Source: Streptomyces katrae
Lineage (GTDB): Bacteria; Actinomycetota; Actinomycetes; Streptomycetales; Streptomycetaceae
Reading direction: 5' to 3'
Assembly (NCBI RefSeq): GCF_000966975.1
Contig: NZ_JZWV01001033.1
Span: forward strand, 1-7,207
Length of the DNA: 7,207 nucleotides
Part shown: piece after piece, positions 1 through 7,190 of the stretch
Position numbering within the stretch: the first letter of the stretch is position 1
How the letters are laid out: every line of letters begins with the position of its first letter
Translations under genes and position numbers: made by a program
The notes under the pieces: generated by a model
What the model saw: only the letters and a program-made list of their open reading frames with translations
Database searches by the model: none
What the model was told of the DNA's origin: nothing

Positions 1-511
1 CGGAGGAGGCGGGCGGGGCGGAAGGCGCGGGCGGGGCGGAGGAGCCGGGGGCGGCCGGGGCGGAGGGGGAGGCCGGCGTGGGGGCGCCGGCCGTGGGGGC
101 CGGGTCCGCCACCGGGACGCCGACCTCCTTGCGGGCACGGCCCAGCGAGGGGAACCCCGCCTCGACGGTCACCGTCCAGGTCCCGGCCGGAAGCGTCTCG
201 GTGGTGGTCCAGCCCGCCGCCCTGCCGGGGTCGCGCACCAGCTTCCAGGGCCCCTCCGTACGGGTGCCGTCGGCGCTGACGGCGTTCACGGTGGCGGCCA
301 CGGCCTCCTCGACGGCGTCCCCGTCGTTCTCCCAGGTGACGTCGGCGGTGACGTGACCGGCGCGCTGGCCGGTGATCACCACGTTCAGGGTGTCGCCATG
401 GGCCAGGGCGGGGCCGGCGACGGCGGCGCCCAGGACGGTGAGGGCCAGTGCGGTCAGGGGCGGCAGGGCGGCGCGCCGGATACGGGCGTGCGCGGTGCTC
501 GGAGTGCTCAC
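1..511 (-). CDS. Secreted protein with predicted N-terminal histidine, 3' end outside the window
   Basis: I do not recognise a named family. The start chosen is GTG at 511, preceded by TGGAG (516-520) with a short spacer; no other in-frame start lies just upstream. About 170 codons are visible. Residues 1-37 form a clear signal peptide: a basic stretch (HARIRR), a hydrophobic core (LTALALTVLGAAVAG), then a PALA cleavage site. Cleavage there would leave His38 (HGDTL) as the mature N terminus. The next roughly 95 residues look like a small beta-rich extracellular domain, with segments such as VTADVTWENDGD and GTWTVTVEAGF. From about residue 135 the sequence is almost only Pro, Ala, Ser, Thr and Gly, a wall-spanning or linker tail that runs off the window and could precede a C-terminal membrane anchor. 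An exposed N-terminal His is shared with copper proteins such as CopC and LPMOs, but that role is inference only. Gene reality is well supported; function is unknown. Confidence 0.8.
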   Translation of the reverse strand, partial: MSTPSTAHARIRRAALPPLTALALTVLGAAVAGPALAHGDTLNVVITGQRAGHVTADVTWENDGDAVEEAVAATVNAVSADGTRTEGPWKLVRDPGRAAGWTTTETLPAGTWTVTVEAGFPSLGRARKEVGVPVADPAPTAGAPTPASPSAPAAPGSSAPPAPSAPPASS

Positions 512-548
512 GGTGCTCCAGATGAGGTGGAGTGCGGGGATACGAAAG
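512..548 (-). promoter_or_regulatory. Very short leader of the N-terminal-His secreted protein gene
   Basis: Only 37 nt separate the terminator stem (ending at 549) from the GTG start at 511. The stretch contains the TGGAG ribosome binding site but no convincing -10/-35 pair. Either the promoter overlaps the hairpin or the gene depends on read-through from the protease gene. I cannot place a transcription start. Confidence 0.3.
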
Positions 549-582
549 GGCGGGCGGCCCTAGGGGAGTAGGGCCGCCCGCC
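549..582 (-). terminator. Strong GC-rich terminator hairpin after the protease/lectin gene
   Basis: This is a perfect 14-bp inverted repeat: left arm 549-562 (GGCGGGCGGCCCTA), right arm 569-582 (TAGGGCCGCCCGCC), 6-nt loop 563-568. It begins 13 nt beyond the stop codon of the lectin-encoding reading frame (596-598). A long GC stem without a strong U-tract is usual for Streptomyces. The stem is perfect, so it could act in both directions. Confidence 0.85.
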
Positions 583-595
583 GGTCATCGGGGGG

Positions 596-1048
596 TCAGG
601 CGGCCTTGCGGGCCGTCCAGACCTGCGCCGGACGGCCGTCCGCGCGCTGGAGTTCGAGCAGCCAGTCCCCGTAGTAGGGCCGGTTGCTCACCGCGAGGGC
701 GAAGCCGCCGCTCGGGTCGGAGACCGTCACCGCGCCGTCGCGGGAGGAGATCTTCCACTGCTGCGCGGCCGAGCCGCCGGCGCAGGGCTGCTGCGCGATC
801 CACATCCCCGCGGCCGGGGCGCCGCCGGGCTGCAGGCACTTGCCGGAGACGGCCGACCGGATCCGCACCAGGCCGTTGCCGGCGTCGTCGAAGTACCACT
901 GCTGCTGCGCGTAGCCGTTGGACCGGCCGGCGACCAGGACGGTCCCGTCGGCGGTGCGGCCGCCCCACAGTTCGGCCGCCATGCCGCTGCTGCCGTTGCC
1001 GAGCACGTAGCGGGTGCCCGGGGCGGTCGTGGTACCGCCGCCGGAGTC
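596..1048 (-). CDS. Fragment 3: C-terminal ricin B-type beta-trefoil lectin domain
   Basis: The third frame encodes about 145 residues ending in a TGA stop at 596-598. It reads as one beta-trefoil with three QxW-type signatures, one per lobe: QQQWYF, AQQWKI and AQVWTA. SGKCLQPGG and QQPCAGG supply the usual Cys pair. Ricin-type domains bind sugars and are common at the C terminus of secreted Streptomyces hydrolases. The linker ADSGGGTTTAP joins smoothly to the FnIII domain once one copy of the 10-bp repeat is removed. An ATG at 1097-1099 could in principle start a separate small protein, but it has no signal peptide and its first residues are a frame-shifted reading of the FnIII end, so independent expression is unlikely. 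Confidence 0.8.
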   Translation of the reverse strand, partial: DSGGGTTTAPGTRYVLGNGSSGMAAELWGGRTADGTVLVAGRSNGYAQQQWYFDDAGNGLVRIRSAVSGKCLQPGGAPAAGMWIAQQPCAGGSAAQQWKISSRDGAVTVSDPSGGFALAVSNRPYYGDWLLELQRADGRPAQVWTARKAA

Positions 1049-1060
1049 GGCCGGAGTCGG
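1041..1060. repeat. Perfect 10-bp tandem duplication causing a frameshift
   Basis: The block CCGGAGTCGG occurs twice back to back (1041-1050 and 1051-1060). Ten is not a multiple of three, so the second copy shifts the minus-strand frame. Deleting one copy gives FRTADSG followed directly by GGTTTAPGTRYV, a seamless join of the FnIII and lectin domains. Replication slippage or an assembly error could produce this. Confidence 0.95.
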
Positions 1061-1652
1061 CCGTGCGGAAGGAGGCGGCCTTGCCGGGGCCGGTGTCACG
1101 GCCGGAGGCGTCGCGGACCGAGACGGCGGCCGTGTAGGCGGTGCCGGGACGGAGGTTGTAGACGCGCAGGGAGGTGGACTGGACCCAGGTCAGGTGCTTG
1201 TCGTTCAGCAGGACCTGGTACCAGGCGGCGCCGTCGACCTTGGGCCAGCTCAGCACCACCGAGTCCGGCTGGATCTGGCCGGCCGTCACCGTCGGGCCGC
1301 CCGAGGGCTTCTTGGTGGGGGAGGGGGTCGGCTTCGGGGAGGGGTTCGGGTTCGGGTCGGTGCCGCCCCCGCCCTCGGTCCGCATCAGGAACTGGTTGTC
1401 GGCGATGTTCCAGTGCGTGGCGAGGTAGCTGCCCGGCTGCGGGCTGGTGTGGAAGTAGTCGTCGTGGTTGCAGTCGAGGATGTTCTCCTTCGCCTGGTTG
1501 TTGCAGACGTAGCGCATCTGCGGGTAGTACGGCGTGTCCGAGTAGCACATGACGTCGTACTCATCCGTGCAGTGCGCGCCCCGGCTGGTGTTGGGCGCGC
1601 TGTTGTTGACCGCGCCCAGGTTGTGGCCGAGTTCGTGTGCGGCGGTGTGGAG
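1050..1652 (-). CDS. Fragment 2: zinc-binding half of the metalloprotease, Pro-rich linker and FnIII domain
   Basis: About 201 residues in the second frame. It opens with HTAAHELGHNLGAVN (around 1602-1649), the HExxHxxGxx zinc motif. Then follow a Cys-containing segment (GAHCTDEYDVMCYSD) whose Met fits a metzincin Met-turn, and DCNHDDYFH and THWNIADNQFL, which resemble the end of this protease domain. The motif is HELGH-NLG-AV-N: Asn stands where metzincins usually have the third ligand (His or Asp). A linker of Pro, Asn, Lys, Ser and Thr (about 1300-1370) leads to a domain that reads as fibronectin type III (VTAGQIQPDSVVLSWPKVDGA through NLRPGTAYTAAVSVRDASG). It ends at the 10-bp duplication. 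The assignment to a reprolysin-like/M12-like group is from motif recall, not a search. Confidence 0.8.
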
Positions 1653-1655
1653 GCG
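1650..1655 (-). other. Frameshift site just before the HExxH motif
   Basis: The upstream frame is convincing through AAC ATC GAC (NID, ending at 1655). The downstream frame is convincing from CTC CAC ACC GCC (LHTA, starting at 1652). The two are one base short of being in phase, so a single missing base (or two extra) explains the break. There is no homopolymer or tandem repeat here, unlike at 1041-1060. Confidence 0.75.
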
Positions 1656-2635
1656 TCGATGTTGCTCAGGTTGTCCTGGCCGTGGCGCTCGTCGCCGTTG
1701 AAGGTGCCGATGCCGCAGTAGACCTGGGTGTCCGCGAAGATCATGTACTTGCGGTCGCGGCGGTTGAGCCCCTTGCCGGCCAGCGCGTTGTTGGTGGCGC
1801 TGAACTCCGCGAGCGCGGAGTCCGGGAGCTCGATGTCCAGCACCGAGGGCGTGCAGTCGGCGGCCGTCACGTAGCGGATGTGGCGGATGCCGCCGGTCTC
1901 CTTGGCGCTGGCCGCGTAGATCATGTCGGCGTCGACCGCCCACTTGCGGAACGAGGCCGCGTACTCGGCGTAGCGGTCGCGGCCGGGGCCGTGCGCGTAG
2001 ACGACCTGGACGCGGTTGCCGGTGCTGCCGTCGCCGTCGCACTGGACGGTCTGTCCGGCCGGACCGGTGGCGACCGCCTGGCCGCCGGACGGCGGGGCCG
2101 GGGCCTTCGCGCTCGCCGCGACGCTCCGGGCGTCGGCGGCGGGCGCGTCCTGAGGACGCCCGCCGCCGTCCGTGGCGGCCGGGTCGGCGGAGGCGGGGGA
2201 GGCCGGATCGGCCGCGGCGGCCTTGGAGTTGACCACGGGCCGGACGTCGGCCTTGATGTCCACGTCCTTGGGCGGGGCGTCGGGGCCGTGCGTGCAGAGT
2301 CCGGCCTCGGTGCGGTAGACGCCGGCGCAGCGGTCGCCCTTGGGGGCCGCGTCGAGGCCGTCGTAGACCATGCCCTTGGCGTCCTCGTTCGCGGGCTTCT
2401 TCGCGAGCGGGGCCGGCTCCTCGTCCCGGGCCGGTGCGGCGGCCGGTTCGGCGGCGGCGGCCGGGGCGCCGGCCAGTGCGGGCGTGCTCGCCTCGGCGTC
2501 GGGGCCGAGGCGGGAGTAGGCGAATCCGCCCGCGAGCAGCGCCGCCGACGCCGCCGCGGCGGTCAGGAGTATCAGTTTCCGCGGTGTGCGTCGCTGGTCG
2601 GTCCGGCGGCGCCGGCCCTTGGGTCGTGCTGTCAT
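1655..2635 (-). CDS. Fragment 1: signal peptide, pro-region and N-terminal half of the protease domain
   Basis: About 327 residues. The N terminus is strongly basic (RPKGRRRR, then RRTPRK), followed by a hydrophobic core (LILLTAAAASAALLAGGFAY) that fits a Sec signal peptide or a membrane anchor. Residues from about 45 to 190 are low-complexity Ala/Pro-rich with one denser segment (GDRCAGVYRTEAGLCTHG, two Cys), consistent with a propeptide. From about residue 195 it looks like a folded protease subdomain, including VQVVYAHGPGRDRYAEY, RYVTAADCTPSVLDIELP and RKYMIFADTQVYCGIGTFNG. Real similarity ends at NIDA; the open frame continues to 1385 as an out-of-frame tail rich in Thr and Arg, which should not be treated as protein sequence. 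Confidence 0.8.
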
Positions 2636-2935
2636 GCGCACCTCAAGTCCTGGTCAGGGGAGTGGGTGCGCAGAAGCGTGCCAGATGAGCGCCGTGGAGA
2701 ATTCGGACAAACGGGAGCCGGGCCCGGGAAATCTATCCGTTACCTTCGGGCCTGATTTGATGAACTGTCAATTCGCTTTGAAAACAGGGTAGTTACGCGC
2801 GTCGCACGACAAAGGTCCAGGCCTTTAAAGGGAGGTCGTTATCAAATCGAGATAAGAGGTGGAACCTTGTTGACGGCAATTCAGTCAGGTATTCATTCAA
2901 AAACTACCTGCCGAATTCCCCCCGTTACTGGCCGT
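2636..2935. promoter_or_regulatory. Intergenic region with AT-richer segments, presumed promoter region of the metalloprotease gene
   Basis: About 300 bp without a credible gene. GC content falls visibly below that of the flanking genes, especially at 2750-2930. Next to the protease gene lies its ribosome binding site (CCTC at 2641-2644 on the plus strand). A TTGACA on the minus strand (2766-2771) could be a -35, but nothing resembling a -10 sits 16-19 nt downstream. A 10-bp palindrome CCTTTAAAGG (2822-2831) lies between short inverted arms (ACGAC 2806-2810 and GTCGT 2835-2839) and could be a regulator site. None of these is decisive. Confidence 0.4.
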
Positions 2936-2979
2936 GGGTGCCCAGGCCGTCCGGCGGTGCGGCACCGGCTTGGGCACCC
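2936..2979 (-). terminator. Terminator hairpin of the spore-pigment PKS operon
   Basis: Inverted repeat with arms 2936-2944 (GGGTGCCCA) and 2971-2979 (TGGGCACCC), a perfect 9-bp stem. A smaller 5-bp hairpin lies inside (2955-2959 with 2963-2967). It starts 7 nt after the TAG of the last PKS gene (2987-2989). There is no long U-run, as is usual in this genus. Confidence 0.75.
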
Positions 2980-2986
2980 GTACGGA

Positions 2987-3319
2987 CTACCGGGCGGCGT
3001 CCCGCTCCCAGAGGTAGAACCGCTGGGCCATCGCGTCCTTGGGGCTCCGCCAGGTCTCCGGGTCGTGCGGGCTGACGTACGCCTGGAGCCGGTCGCTCAG
3101 GTCGCGGAACTCCGGGTGCCCGACGACCTTGGCGATGGCCGGACCGGGATCGGTGTCGCACTCGACCAGGTGCATGTACACCTCCCCGAACTGGAAGAGG
3201 CTGCGGCGCCGGACCCCGACCAGGTGCGGCAGCTCGCCGGCGTCGGAGGCGGCGAACAGGCGCGCGATGTCGGGTGCGGAACCGGGTGCCATCCGGGCCA
3301 CGATGAGGGCTTGGTGCAT
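2987..3319 (-). CDS. whiE-ORFVII: TcmI-type polyketide cyclase (whiE-ORFVII-like)
   Basis: A 110-residue protein of the small TcmI/Cyclase_polyket family (ferredoxin-like alpha+beta barrel, dimeric), which guides later ring closure of the partly cyclised polyketide in the cytoplasm. It starts at ATG 3319, with an AAAGG-type ribosome binding site about 10 nt upstream, and ends in TAG at 2987. Family hallmarks are ALIVARMAPGS near the N terminus, a LFQFGEVYMHLVE strand with His50, HPEFRDLSDRL, and the C-terminal MAQRFYLWE. Length matches the family (about 108-110 residues). An upstream extension in the same frame, up to 3658, overlaps the aromatase gene and is not protein-like. It lies 44 nt after the aromatase/cyclase and is the last gene of the operon, the position whiE-ORFVII holds. 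Substrate and ring specificity cannot be read from sequence alone. Confidence 0.92.
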   Translation of the reverse strand: MHQALIVARMAPGSAPDIARLFAASDAGELPHLVGVRRRSLFQFGEVYMHLVECDTDPGPAIAKVVGHPEFRDLSDRLQAYVSPHDPETWRSPKDAMAQRFYLWERDAAR

Positions 3320-3363
3320 CGGGGGTCGCCTTTCGGAGAGGGCGGGGGAGTCGGAGGGGGAAA

Positions 3364-4099
<736 letters not shown>

Positions 4100-4186
4100 C
4101 GTGCCTTCTCTCTCCTGCTTCCGGGGGCCGGCCGGTCGCCCGCGCGGCCCTGATGAACCGGATACGGATTCCTGCGCGCCGGCGCC
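4100..4186 (-). other. 87-nt intercistronic gap between CLF and ACP genes
   Basis: This is the only sizeable gap in an otherwise tightly coupled operon. It contains the ACP ribosome binding site and a GC-rich inverted repeat (GGGCCG 4125-4130, CGGCCC 4145-4150, 14-nt loop). ACP is needed in excess over KS/CLF, so an independent strong translation start or mRNA processing element here would make sense, but the hairpin is short and the role is inferred. Confidence 0.35.
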
Positions 4187-5425
4187 TCAAGGCCCCTTGC
4201 GCAGGACGAGTGCCGCGTTCGACCCCATCCGTCCGCGGCTCAGGACGAGCGCGGTCCGCACGGGGGCTACGCGGGCGCTGCCGGTGACCACGTCGAGGTC
4301 GTGGCAGACGTCGAAGACGTTCGGCGTGGGCGGGACGACGCCGTGCTCCAGGGCCAGGACGGCGGCGGCCGTGTCGAGGGTCCCGGCCGCGCAGTACGCC
4401 CGTCCGGTCCCGGTCTTGGGCGCCGTCACCGGCACCTTCGACCCGTACGCGCCCAGCGCCTCCCGCAGCGCCGCCGCCTCGGCCGCGTCCGCCTCGGGCG
4501 TGCCCAGGGCGTCCGCGAAGACCACGTCCACCTCCTCCGGCGCGCAGCCCGCCTCCCGCAGGGCGCCGCGGACGGCGTGGGCCAGCCCTTCGGAGTCCTC
4601 CGGCCGGCCCGGCGGGGTGAAGGTGGCGCAGTGCCCGGCCAGCAGGGCCCGCACGGGCGCCCCCCGCCGCACGGCCTCGGCCGCGTCCTCGACGGTGAAC
4701 ATGGCGCCGCCCTCCGCCGGGACGAACCCGCAGGCCTTCGCCGTGAAGGGCCGGTAGGCGCGCTCCGGGTCGTCCCCGGTGCTCAGCCCCTCGTACCCCA
4801 CCTGGCAGACCACCGAGTAGGGCGCCAGCGGGGCCTCCGTCGCGCCGACGAGCATTGCTTGGCTGCCCTGCCGGATCGCCCGGACGGCGTGCGCGAACGC
4901 GTCCAGCCCGCCCGCCTCGTCACTGCACACCACCCCGCACGGGCCCTTGAACCCGCGCCGGATGGAGATCTGGCCGGTGCTCGCCGCGTAGAACCAGGCG
5001 ATCGACTGGTACGGGCCGACGTAGCGGGGGCCCCGCCCCCACAGCCGCTGCAGCTCGCGCTGCCCGAACTCGCCGCCGCCCGAGCCGGCCGCCGTCACCA
5101 CGCCCACCGCGTACGGGTCGTCCGCGTAGTCGGCACGGCCCAGCCGGGCGTGCTCCAGCGCGAGGTCGGCCGCCGCCAGCGCGTAGTGGCTGAAGCGGTC
5201 CGTCTGGACGAGGAACCGCTCCTCCACCAGCGAACCCGGGTCGAACCCCCGCACCTCGCCCGCCACCCGGACCGGAAGGTGCTCGCACCCCTGCCGGGTC
5301 ACCCGGTCCAGGACGCTGTCGCCGGCCTGGGTCGCCTTCCAGAAGGCTTCCGCGCCGATCCCGTTCGGCGCGACCACCCCGATACCGGTGATGGCCGCCA
5401 CGGGACCGGCCGTACGGCTCTTCAC
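4187..5425 (-). CDS. whiE-ORFIV: Ketosynthase beta / chain length factor (whiE-ORFIV-like)
   Basis: A 412-residue thiolase-fold partner of the KS-alpha; the heterodimer sets polyketide chain length. It starts at GTG 5425 with an excellent AAGGAGGT (5432-5439) 6 nt upstream. The GTG overlaps the KS-alpha TGA by 4 nt (GTGA), so synthesis of both subunits is coupled. Domain landmarks are [15 protein letters not shown] at the N terminus, [16 protein letters not shown] around residue 170, and [11 protein letters not shown] near 240. As expected for a CLF it lacks all three KS catalytic residues: Cys is replaced at residue 170, the first His motif reads [12 protein letters not shown], and the second reads [13 protein letters not shown]. 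The unusual point is that residue 170 is Glu (GAG, 4916-4918), where actinorhodin-type CLFs have Gln in SDQAGGLD. The same open frame extends upstream to 6313, but that part lies in the KS-alpha gene out of frame and is spurious. Confidence 0.95.
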   Translation of the reverse strand: MKSRTAGPVAAITGIGVVAPNGIGAEAFWKATQAGDSVLDRVTRQGCEHLPVRVAGEVRGFDPGSLVEERFLVQTDRFSHYALAAADLALEHARLGRADYADDPYAVGVVTAAGSGGGEFGQRELQRLWGRGPRYVGPYQSIAWFYAASTGQISIRRGFKGPCGVVCSDEAGGLDAFAHAVRAIRQGSQAMLVGATEAPLAPYSVVCQVGYEGLSTGDDPERAYRPFTAKACGFVPAEGGAMFTVEDAAEAVRRGAPVRALLAGHCATFTPPGRPEDSEGLAHAVRGALREAGCAPEEVDVVFADALGTPEADAAEAAALREALGAYGSKVPVTAPKTGTGRAYCAAGTLDTAAAVLALEHGVVPPTPNVFDVCHDLDVVTGSARVAPVRTALVLSRGRMGSNAALVLRKGP

Positions 5426-6693
5426 GCGCGTACCTCCTTGGGCTGGGTCAGGACCACGGCGGACTGGAAGCCGCCGAAGCCGCTCCCCACCGACAGCACG
5501 TTGCGCAGGGTGTGCTTCCGCGCGGTGCGCGGCACGTAGTCCAGGTCGCATTCCGGGTCGGGGGTCTCGTAGTTCGCGGTCGGCGGCACCACGTGGTGGG
5601 TCATCGCCAGGACGCAGGCGGCGAGTTCGATCGCCCCGATGGCGCCCAGCGAGTGCCCCACCATGGACTTGATGGAGGTCATCGGCGTCCGGTACGCGTG
5701 GTCGCCGAGCACCCGCTTCACGGCCGCCGTCTCGTGGCGGTCGTTCTGCTTGGTGCCGGAGCCGTGCGCGTTGACGTAGTCGATCTCCCGGGCGTCGACG
5801 CGGGCCTGGGCCAGCGCCGTCTCTATCGCCCGGGCCATCTCCAGGCCCTCGGCGGTCAGCCCGGTCATGTGGTGGGCGTTGCCGAAGGTGGCGTACCCGC
5901 CGATCTCGCAGTAGATCCGCGCGCCCCGGGCCCGCGCCCGCTCCAGTTCCTCCAGGACCAGCACCGCCCCGCCCTCGCCGAGGACGAAACCGTCCCGGTC
6001 GGCGTCGAAGGGCCGGGAGGCGTGCGCCGGGTCCTCGTTGTTCGCCGAGGTCGCCTTGATGGCGTCGAAGCAGGCCACGGTGATGGGGGAGACCGGGGAG
6101 TCGGAGGCGCCCGCGATGCAGACGTCCATCCGGCCCTCCTGGATGGAGTGCACGGCGTACCCGACGGCGTCGAGCCCCGAGGTGCAGCCGGTGGACACGG
6201 TCTGTACGGGACCGCGCGCCCCCGTCTGCTCCGCCACCGCCGAGGCCAGGGTGGCCGGGGTGAACGCCCGGTGCAGGAAGGGGGAGGAGAGGCGGTGGTC
6301 CACGTCCCACCACGCGCCCCGCTGGCTGACGTCCACGTAGTCGTGCTCCAGCCGGGTGGTGCCGCCGACCGCCGTGCCCAGGGACACGCCCGTGCGCCAG
6401 GCGCTCTCGCCGTCCAGCTCCAGGCCGGAGTCGGCCACCGCCTCACGGGCCGCGACCAGGGCGAACTGGATGTACCGGTCCGCCCGCGCCGCCTCGTCCT
6501 CGGTGAAACCGTGCTCGGTGGGGTCGAAGTCGACCTCGGCGGCTATCCGGGAGCGGAACCCGTCCGGGTCGAAGAGGGTGATGCCCCTGGTCGCCGTACG
6601 TCCGTTGGACAGCAGGTCCCAGAAGGCGGGGGCGCCGATGCCGCCGGGGGCCACGACCCCCACCCCCGTGACGGCCACCCGCCGGCCGGTCAC
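5422..6693 (-). CDS. whiE-ORFIII: Ketosynthase alpha of a type II PKS (whiE-ORFIII-like)
   Basis: A 423-residue beta-ketoacyl synthase that performs the decarboxylative condensations with malonyl-ACP. The catalytic triad is intact: Cys170 in [11 protein letters not shown], His310 in [16 protein letters not shown], and His347 in [12 protein letters not shown]. Other landmarks are [15 protein letters not shown] at the N terminus, [17 protein letters not shown] near residue 235-250 and [16 protein letters not shown] at the C terminus. Length is typical for the family. The start is GTG 6693 with GGGAG at 6701-6705, 7 nt upstream; it overlaps the cupin stop codon by 4 nt (GTGA). The paired CLF follows directly. 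Spore-pigment KS/CLF pairs are known to make long chains (C24 in whiE); the chain length here is inferred by analogy. Confidence 0.96.
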   Translation of the reverse strand: MTGRRVAVTGVGVVAPGGIGAPAFWDLLSNGRTATRGITLFDPDGFRSRIAAEVDFDPTEHGFTEDEAARADRYIQFALVAAREAVADSGLELDGESAWRTGVSLGTAVGGTTRLEHDYVDVSQRGAWWDVDHRLSSPFLHRAFTPATLASAVAEQTGARGPVQTVSTGCTSGLDAVGYAVHSIQEGRMDVCIAGASDSPVSPITVACFDAIKATSANNEDPAHASRPFDADRDGFVLGEGGAVLVLEELERARARGARIYCEIGGYATFGNAHHMTGLTAEGLEMARAIETALAQARVDAREIDYVNAHGSGTKQNDRHETAAVKRVLGDHAYRTPMTSIKSMVGHSLGAIGAIELAACVLAMTHHVVPPTANYETPDPECDLDYVPRTARKHTLRNVLSVGSGFGGFQSAVVLTQPKEVRA

Positions 6694-7136
6694 GAGGCGG
6701 CTCCCGTCCGCTCCGGCGGGCGCTCGGCCCAGGCGGTGGCGTCCGGGTTCGGAGCCTCCTCGGTGTCCACGTGCCCGAGCTTGGGATCCGGGGCGAGGGG
6801 ACCGAGGTGGAAGACCATCCGGGCCTCGGAGGAGCCGACGTTGCGGAACCGGTGGCGCACGTTCAGCGGGACCAGCAGCCCCTGGTCGGTGCGCAGCGGG
6901 TGGGTCTCCCCGTCGAGGTCGACCTCCAGCGTTCCGGCGACCACGTACACGAACTCCTCGGAGTACGGGTGGTAGTGCTCGGCGATCGACTCGCCCGGGG
7001 CCATCACCGCCAGGCCCATGAAACCGCTGGTCGAGCCCACCGAGGTCGGGGTGAGGACGGCGCGCAGGTCCCCGCCGCGCCTGCGGTTGGGCTGGGTCTC
7101 GCTGAGGTCGACGATGCGCGGGTGATGTTTGGTCAC
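6690..7136 (-). CDS. whiE-ORFII: Cupin-domain protein (whiE-ORFII-like)
   Basis: A 148-residue single-domain cupin. Motif 1 is [21 protein letters not shown], with metal-ligand candidates His, His and Glu in the standard spacing. Motif 2 is [10 protein letters not shown], with its ligand His. Such cupins sit upstream of KS-alpha in spore-pigment and several aromatic PKS clusters, where they are proposed to help cyclisation or oxidation; the exact reaction is not established as far as I know. The start is GTG 7136 ([11 protein letters not shown]) with GGAGGA at 7145-7150, 8 nt upstream. A longer reading beginning MYKRQ at 7205 is an artefact because those codons come from adapter sequence. The stop overlaps the KS-alpha start (GTGA). 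In whiE the next gene upstream is ORFI; a TGA at 7169-7171 in another frame could be its stop, but too little sequence remains to judge. Confidence 0.92.
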   Translation of the reverse strand: MTKHHPRIVDLSETQPNRRRGGDLRAVLTPTSVGSTSGFMGLAVMAPGESIAEHYHPYSEEFVYVVAGTLEVDLDGETHPLRTDQGLLVPLNVRHRFRNVGSSEARMVFHLGPLAPDPKLGHVDTEEAPNPDATAWAERPPERTGAAS

Positions 7137-7190
7137 GGCGGAGTTCCTCCTGGCGGACGGGAGCCCTGTCACGGGCTGCCGGTGGGGGTG

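Larger units (their letters stand above)
596..2635 (-). pseudogene. Secreted zinc metalloprotease with FnIII and ricin-type lectin domains, interrupted by two frameshifts
   Basis: Three consecutive reading-frame pieces read as one protein of about 675 residues: signal peptide, acidic/Ala-Pro-rich pro-region, metzincin-like protease domain, Pro-rich linker, fibronectin type III domain, ricin B-type beta-trefoil. Such proteins are exported and degrade extracellular proteins, with the C-terminal domains binding carbohydrate or surfaces. The start chosen is ATG at 2635 with GAGG at 2641-2644; a GTG at 2641 is in the same frame but overlaps that ribosome binding site. The frame is lost near 1650-1655, where one base seems missing, just before the HExxH zinc motif. 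It is lost again at 1041-1060, where a 10-bp block is duplicated. The protein sequence stays well conserved-looking across both breaks, so the damage is either recent or technical. As read, translation would run out of frame after about residue 327 and never reach the catalytic motif. A terminator follows at 549-582. Confidence 0.85.

Noticed and set aside
1..80. Repetitive GGCGGGGCGGA-like DNA at the left edge
   Set aside because: In frame on the minus strand it encodes a Pro/Ala/Ser-rich linker of the truncated secreted protein; the repeats are irregular and explained by codon bias.
1097..1099. ATG as start of an independent small lectin gene
   Set aside because: The first residues are an out-of-frame reading of the FnIII domain end, with no signal peptide; the 10-bp duplication explains the separate frame better.
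1637..2755. Long plus-strand open frame opposite the protease gene
   Set aside because: Val/Gly/Arg/Ala-rich shadow produced by high GC content; no domains or ribosome binding site, and the opposite strand encodes a recognisable protein.
2766..2771. TTGACA as a -35 element of the protease promoter (minus strand)
   Set aside because: No acceptable -10 sequence 16-19 nt downstream; mentioned only as a weak hint.
5426..6313. Upstream extension of the CLF reading frame
   Set aside because: It lies inside the KS-alpha gene in another frame, is Gly/Arg/Pro-rich without domain features, and the GTG at 5425 with AAGGAGGT is a far better start.
5512..6975. Long plus-strand open frame opposite KS-alpha and the cupin
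   Set aside because: Antisense shadow with biased composition; it crosses the boundary of two well-supported minus-strand genes.
7162..7177. AGCCC/GGGCT hairpin upstream of the cupin
   Set aside because: A 5-bp stem is expected by chance in DNA of this GC content.
7137..7190. Possible 3' end of a whiE-ORFI-like gene (reading ending TPTGSP, TGA at 7169-7171)
   Set aside because: Only about 20 genuine bases precede the stop before the adapter, too few to support a gene.
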